Assembly (NCBI GenBank): GCA_964493325.1
Contig: CAZBMD010000018.1
Span: 1-5,336 of the forward strand
Length of the DNA: 5,336 bases
Origin: CAZBMD01 sp964493325
Lineage (GTDB): Bacteria > Babelota > Babeliae > Babelales > RVW-14
Direction of reading: 5' to 3'
Shown here one piece after another: positions 4,351 through 5,336 of this stretch (positions are counted from its first letter, which is position 1; every line of letters begins with the position of its first letter). A program made the translations under genes and the position numbers. The notes beneath the pieces were generated by a model. It did no database searches, was not told the DNA's origin, and was given only the letters and a program-made list of their open reading frames with translations.

Positions 4351-5276
4351 TGATACTCGCAGAGTACAAGCCCTCGATCAGTGAAGTGCTGAGCAATTGT
4401 GGTGCTGACATTCCCGACGACGGTGATGGATGGGTGAGTATCGCCTGCCCGTTCCACGACGACTCGCACAACTCAGCGACATACAACGAAACTGAGGGTG
4501 CGTTCAAGTGTTTCGGGTGTGACGTGTCGGGGGATGCTATCGGTGTGCTGTCGAAGGCGTACGACCTGACACCTGAGGATGCCAGGAAGCGACTCGATGA
4601 GTGGCAGGTAGGACGTGTCCCTGTTCAGCGTGCCCCGGCACAGTTGAAGCGCAGCACGAAGGGACGTGACCTGTTGCTTGAGGCCATGCAGCACTACGAG
4701 GGCAGCCTCGATATCGCCAGCGACTACCTCAAGTCACGTGGCGTCACCCGCACCGCAGCGAAAGCGGCACGGCTAGGTGTTGTCGATACCCCCGTGATGG
4801 GACATGAAATGTACCGCAATCGGTTGAGCATCCCGTACCTGACGACGAGCGGGGTGGTGGGCATGAAGTTCAGGTGCATGGGCGATCATCACTGCAAGGA
4901 TGAGGGCCACGCCAAGTACCTGACACTGATGCAGGACACCCGCATGTATCACGTCACGTCTGTCCTGACGACACGCTCATACCTTGCCGTAACAGAAGGG
5001 GAGATAGATGCGCTAGTCCTGAACTATCTGTGTGACATTCCGGCAGTCGGGATACCGGGGGCTAACAACTGGAAGCCTCACTTCGCCCGGGTGTTGGAGG
5101 GGTTCGACCGAATCTTCGTGATCGGTGACGGTGACAAGGCAGGGCAGGAGTTCGCACGCAACGTGTCAAAGAAACTCGATGCGGCTTTACCTGTCGTGAT
5201 GCCTGACGGGATGGACGTGAACGACGTGTACCTCGCTGACGGGGCAGTCGGTGTGATGAATCAGTTGGGGGTGTGA
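4350..5276 (+). CDS. DNA primase, CHC2 zinc finger plus Toprim domain
   Basis: A 308-aa DnaG-type primase that would make RNA primers for the polymerase. The N-terminal zinc-binding domain has C33-P-F-H36 and C54-F-G-C57. The Toprim core shows TEGEID (215-220; E216), IPAVGIPGANNW (230-241), VIGDGDKAG (257-265; D260, D262) and a DnaG-like PDGMDVNDV (285-293). The middle part has the cluster C176, H180, H181, C182, H187, perhaps a second metal site, ending in GHAKYL. No helicase domain follows the Toprim, unlike T7 gp4; helicase is encoded separately by the 1632 gene. ATG 4350 shares its A with the upstream TGA; AAAGG (4334-4338) lies 11 bases before it. The length is complete for a two-domain phage primase. 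Confidence 0.95.
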   Translation: MILAEYKPSISEVLSNCGADIPDDGDGWVSIACPFHDDSHNSATYNETEGAFKCFGCDVSGDAIGVLSKAYDLTPEDARKRLDEWQVGRVPVQRAPAQLKRSTKGRDLLLEAMQHYEGSLDIASDYLKSRGVTRTAAKAARLGVVDTPVMGHEMYRNRLSIPYLTTSGVVGMKFRCMGDHHCKDEGHAKYLTLMQDTRMYHVTSVLTTRSYLAVTEGEIDALVLNYLCDIPAVGIPGANNWKPHFARVLEGFDRIFVIGDGDKAGQEFARNVSKKLDAALPVVMPDGMDVNDVYLADGAVGVMNQLGV

Positions 5277-5277
5277 C

Positions 5278-5336
5278 GTGGGTACTGCGATGTTCCTGCA
5301 AGTGACACTCATCCTGCTCGCTGTCGGGCTGATCGT
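5278..5336 (+). CDS. Start of a hydrophobic (probably membrane) protein, partial
   Basis: GTG 5278 follows the primase stop by one base, with GGGGGTG (5267-5273) as Shine-Dalgarno 4 bases before it. The 19 complete codons read MGTAMFLQVTLILLAVGLI, a hydrophobic helix from about residue 5, so a small membrane protein with an N-terminal anchor or signal is likely. ATG 5290 (residue 5) is an alternative start. The frame is open to the window edge; too little is visible for a family. Confidence 0.55.
   Translation, partial: MGTAMFLQVTLILLAVGLI

Noticed and set aside
1..5336. CRISPR array, transposase or insertion-sequence ends
   Set aside because: The repeats are too short and irregularly spaced for CRISPR, and no transposase-like frame or terminal inverted repeat pair was seen.

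Overview
The window looks like the left part of the replication module of an actinobacteriophage, or of a prophage in a high-GC Gram-positive host. It holds, all on the plus strand, a RusA-type Holliday junction resolvase, a small possible ssDNA-binding protein, a DnaB/RecA-like helicase ATPase, a phage-type family A DNA polymerase and a CHC2-Toprim primase. Genes are tightly packed or overlapping, most start with GTG, and the polymerase and primase lack the extra domains of their bacterial homologues. A leftward partial gene at the left edge resembles the N-terminus of a tyrosine integrase, which would make the element temperate. The host genus cannot be read from the sequence.

Layout. 1-108 (minus): integrase-like N-terminus. 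109-340: no convincing gene, but rich in short repeats (four CTACTACG, four GCATAAA, several palindromes), so probably an operator, promoter or attachment region between divergent transcription units. 341-421: 26-codon candidate gene. 434-509: palindrome-rich gap. 510-917: RusA-like resolvase, visibly lower in GC than the later genes. 984-1415: 143-aa protein, possibly OB-fold/SSB-like. 1416-1631: two strong tandem hairpins, then a leader. 1632-2104: DnaB-like ATPase interrupted by exactly 100 Ns (1946-2045), an assembly gap of unknown true size. 2158-2355: small Cys/His protein. 2352-4184: DNA polymerase. 4168-4350: second small Cys/His protein. 4350-5276: primase. 5278-end: start of a hydrophobic, probably membrane, protein.

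How it works together. Helicase, primase and polymerase would form the phage replisome, with the 143-aa protein possibly coating single strands and RusA resolving branched intermediates. From 2158 onward the stop/start overlaps (GTGA, a 17-base overlap, TGATG, a 1-base gap) indicate one translationally coupled operon. The most unusual feature is a motif found three times, each time directly behind a TGTGA stop: GGGGAATAAA, then exactly 16 bases, then TTGT(TCAG). It sits in the gap before the resolvase, the 143-aa gene and the first zinc-finger gene, and looks like a phage-specific intergenic control element.
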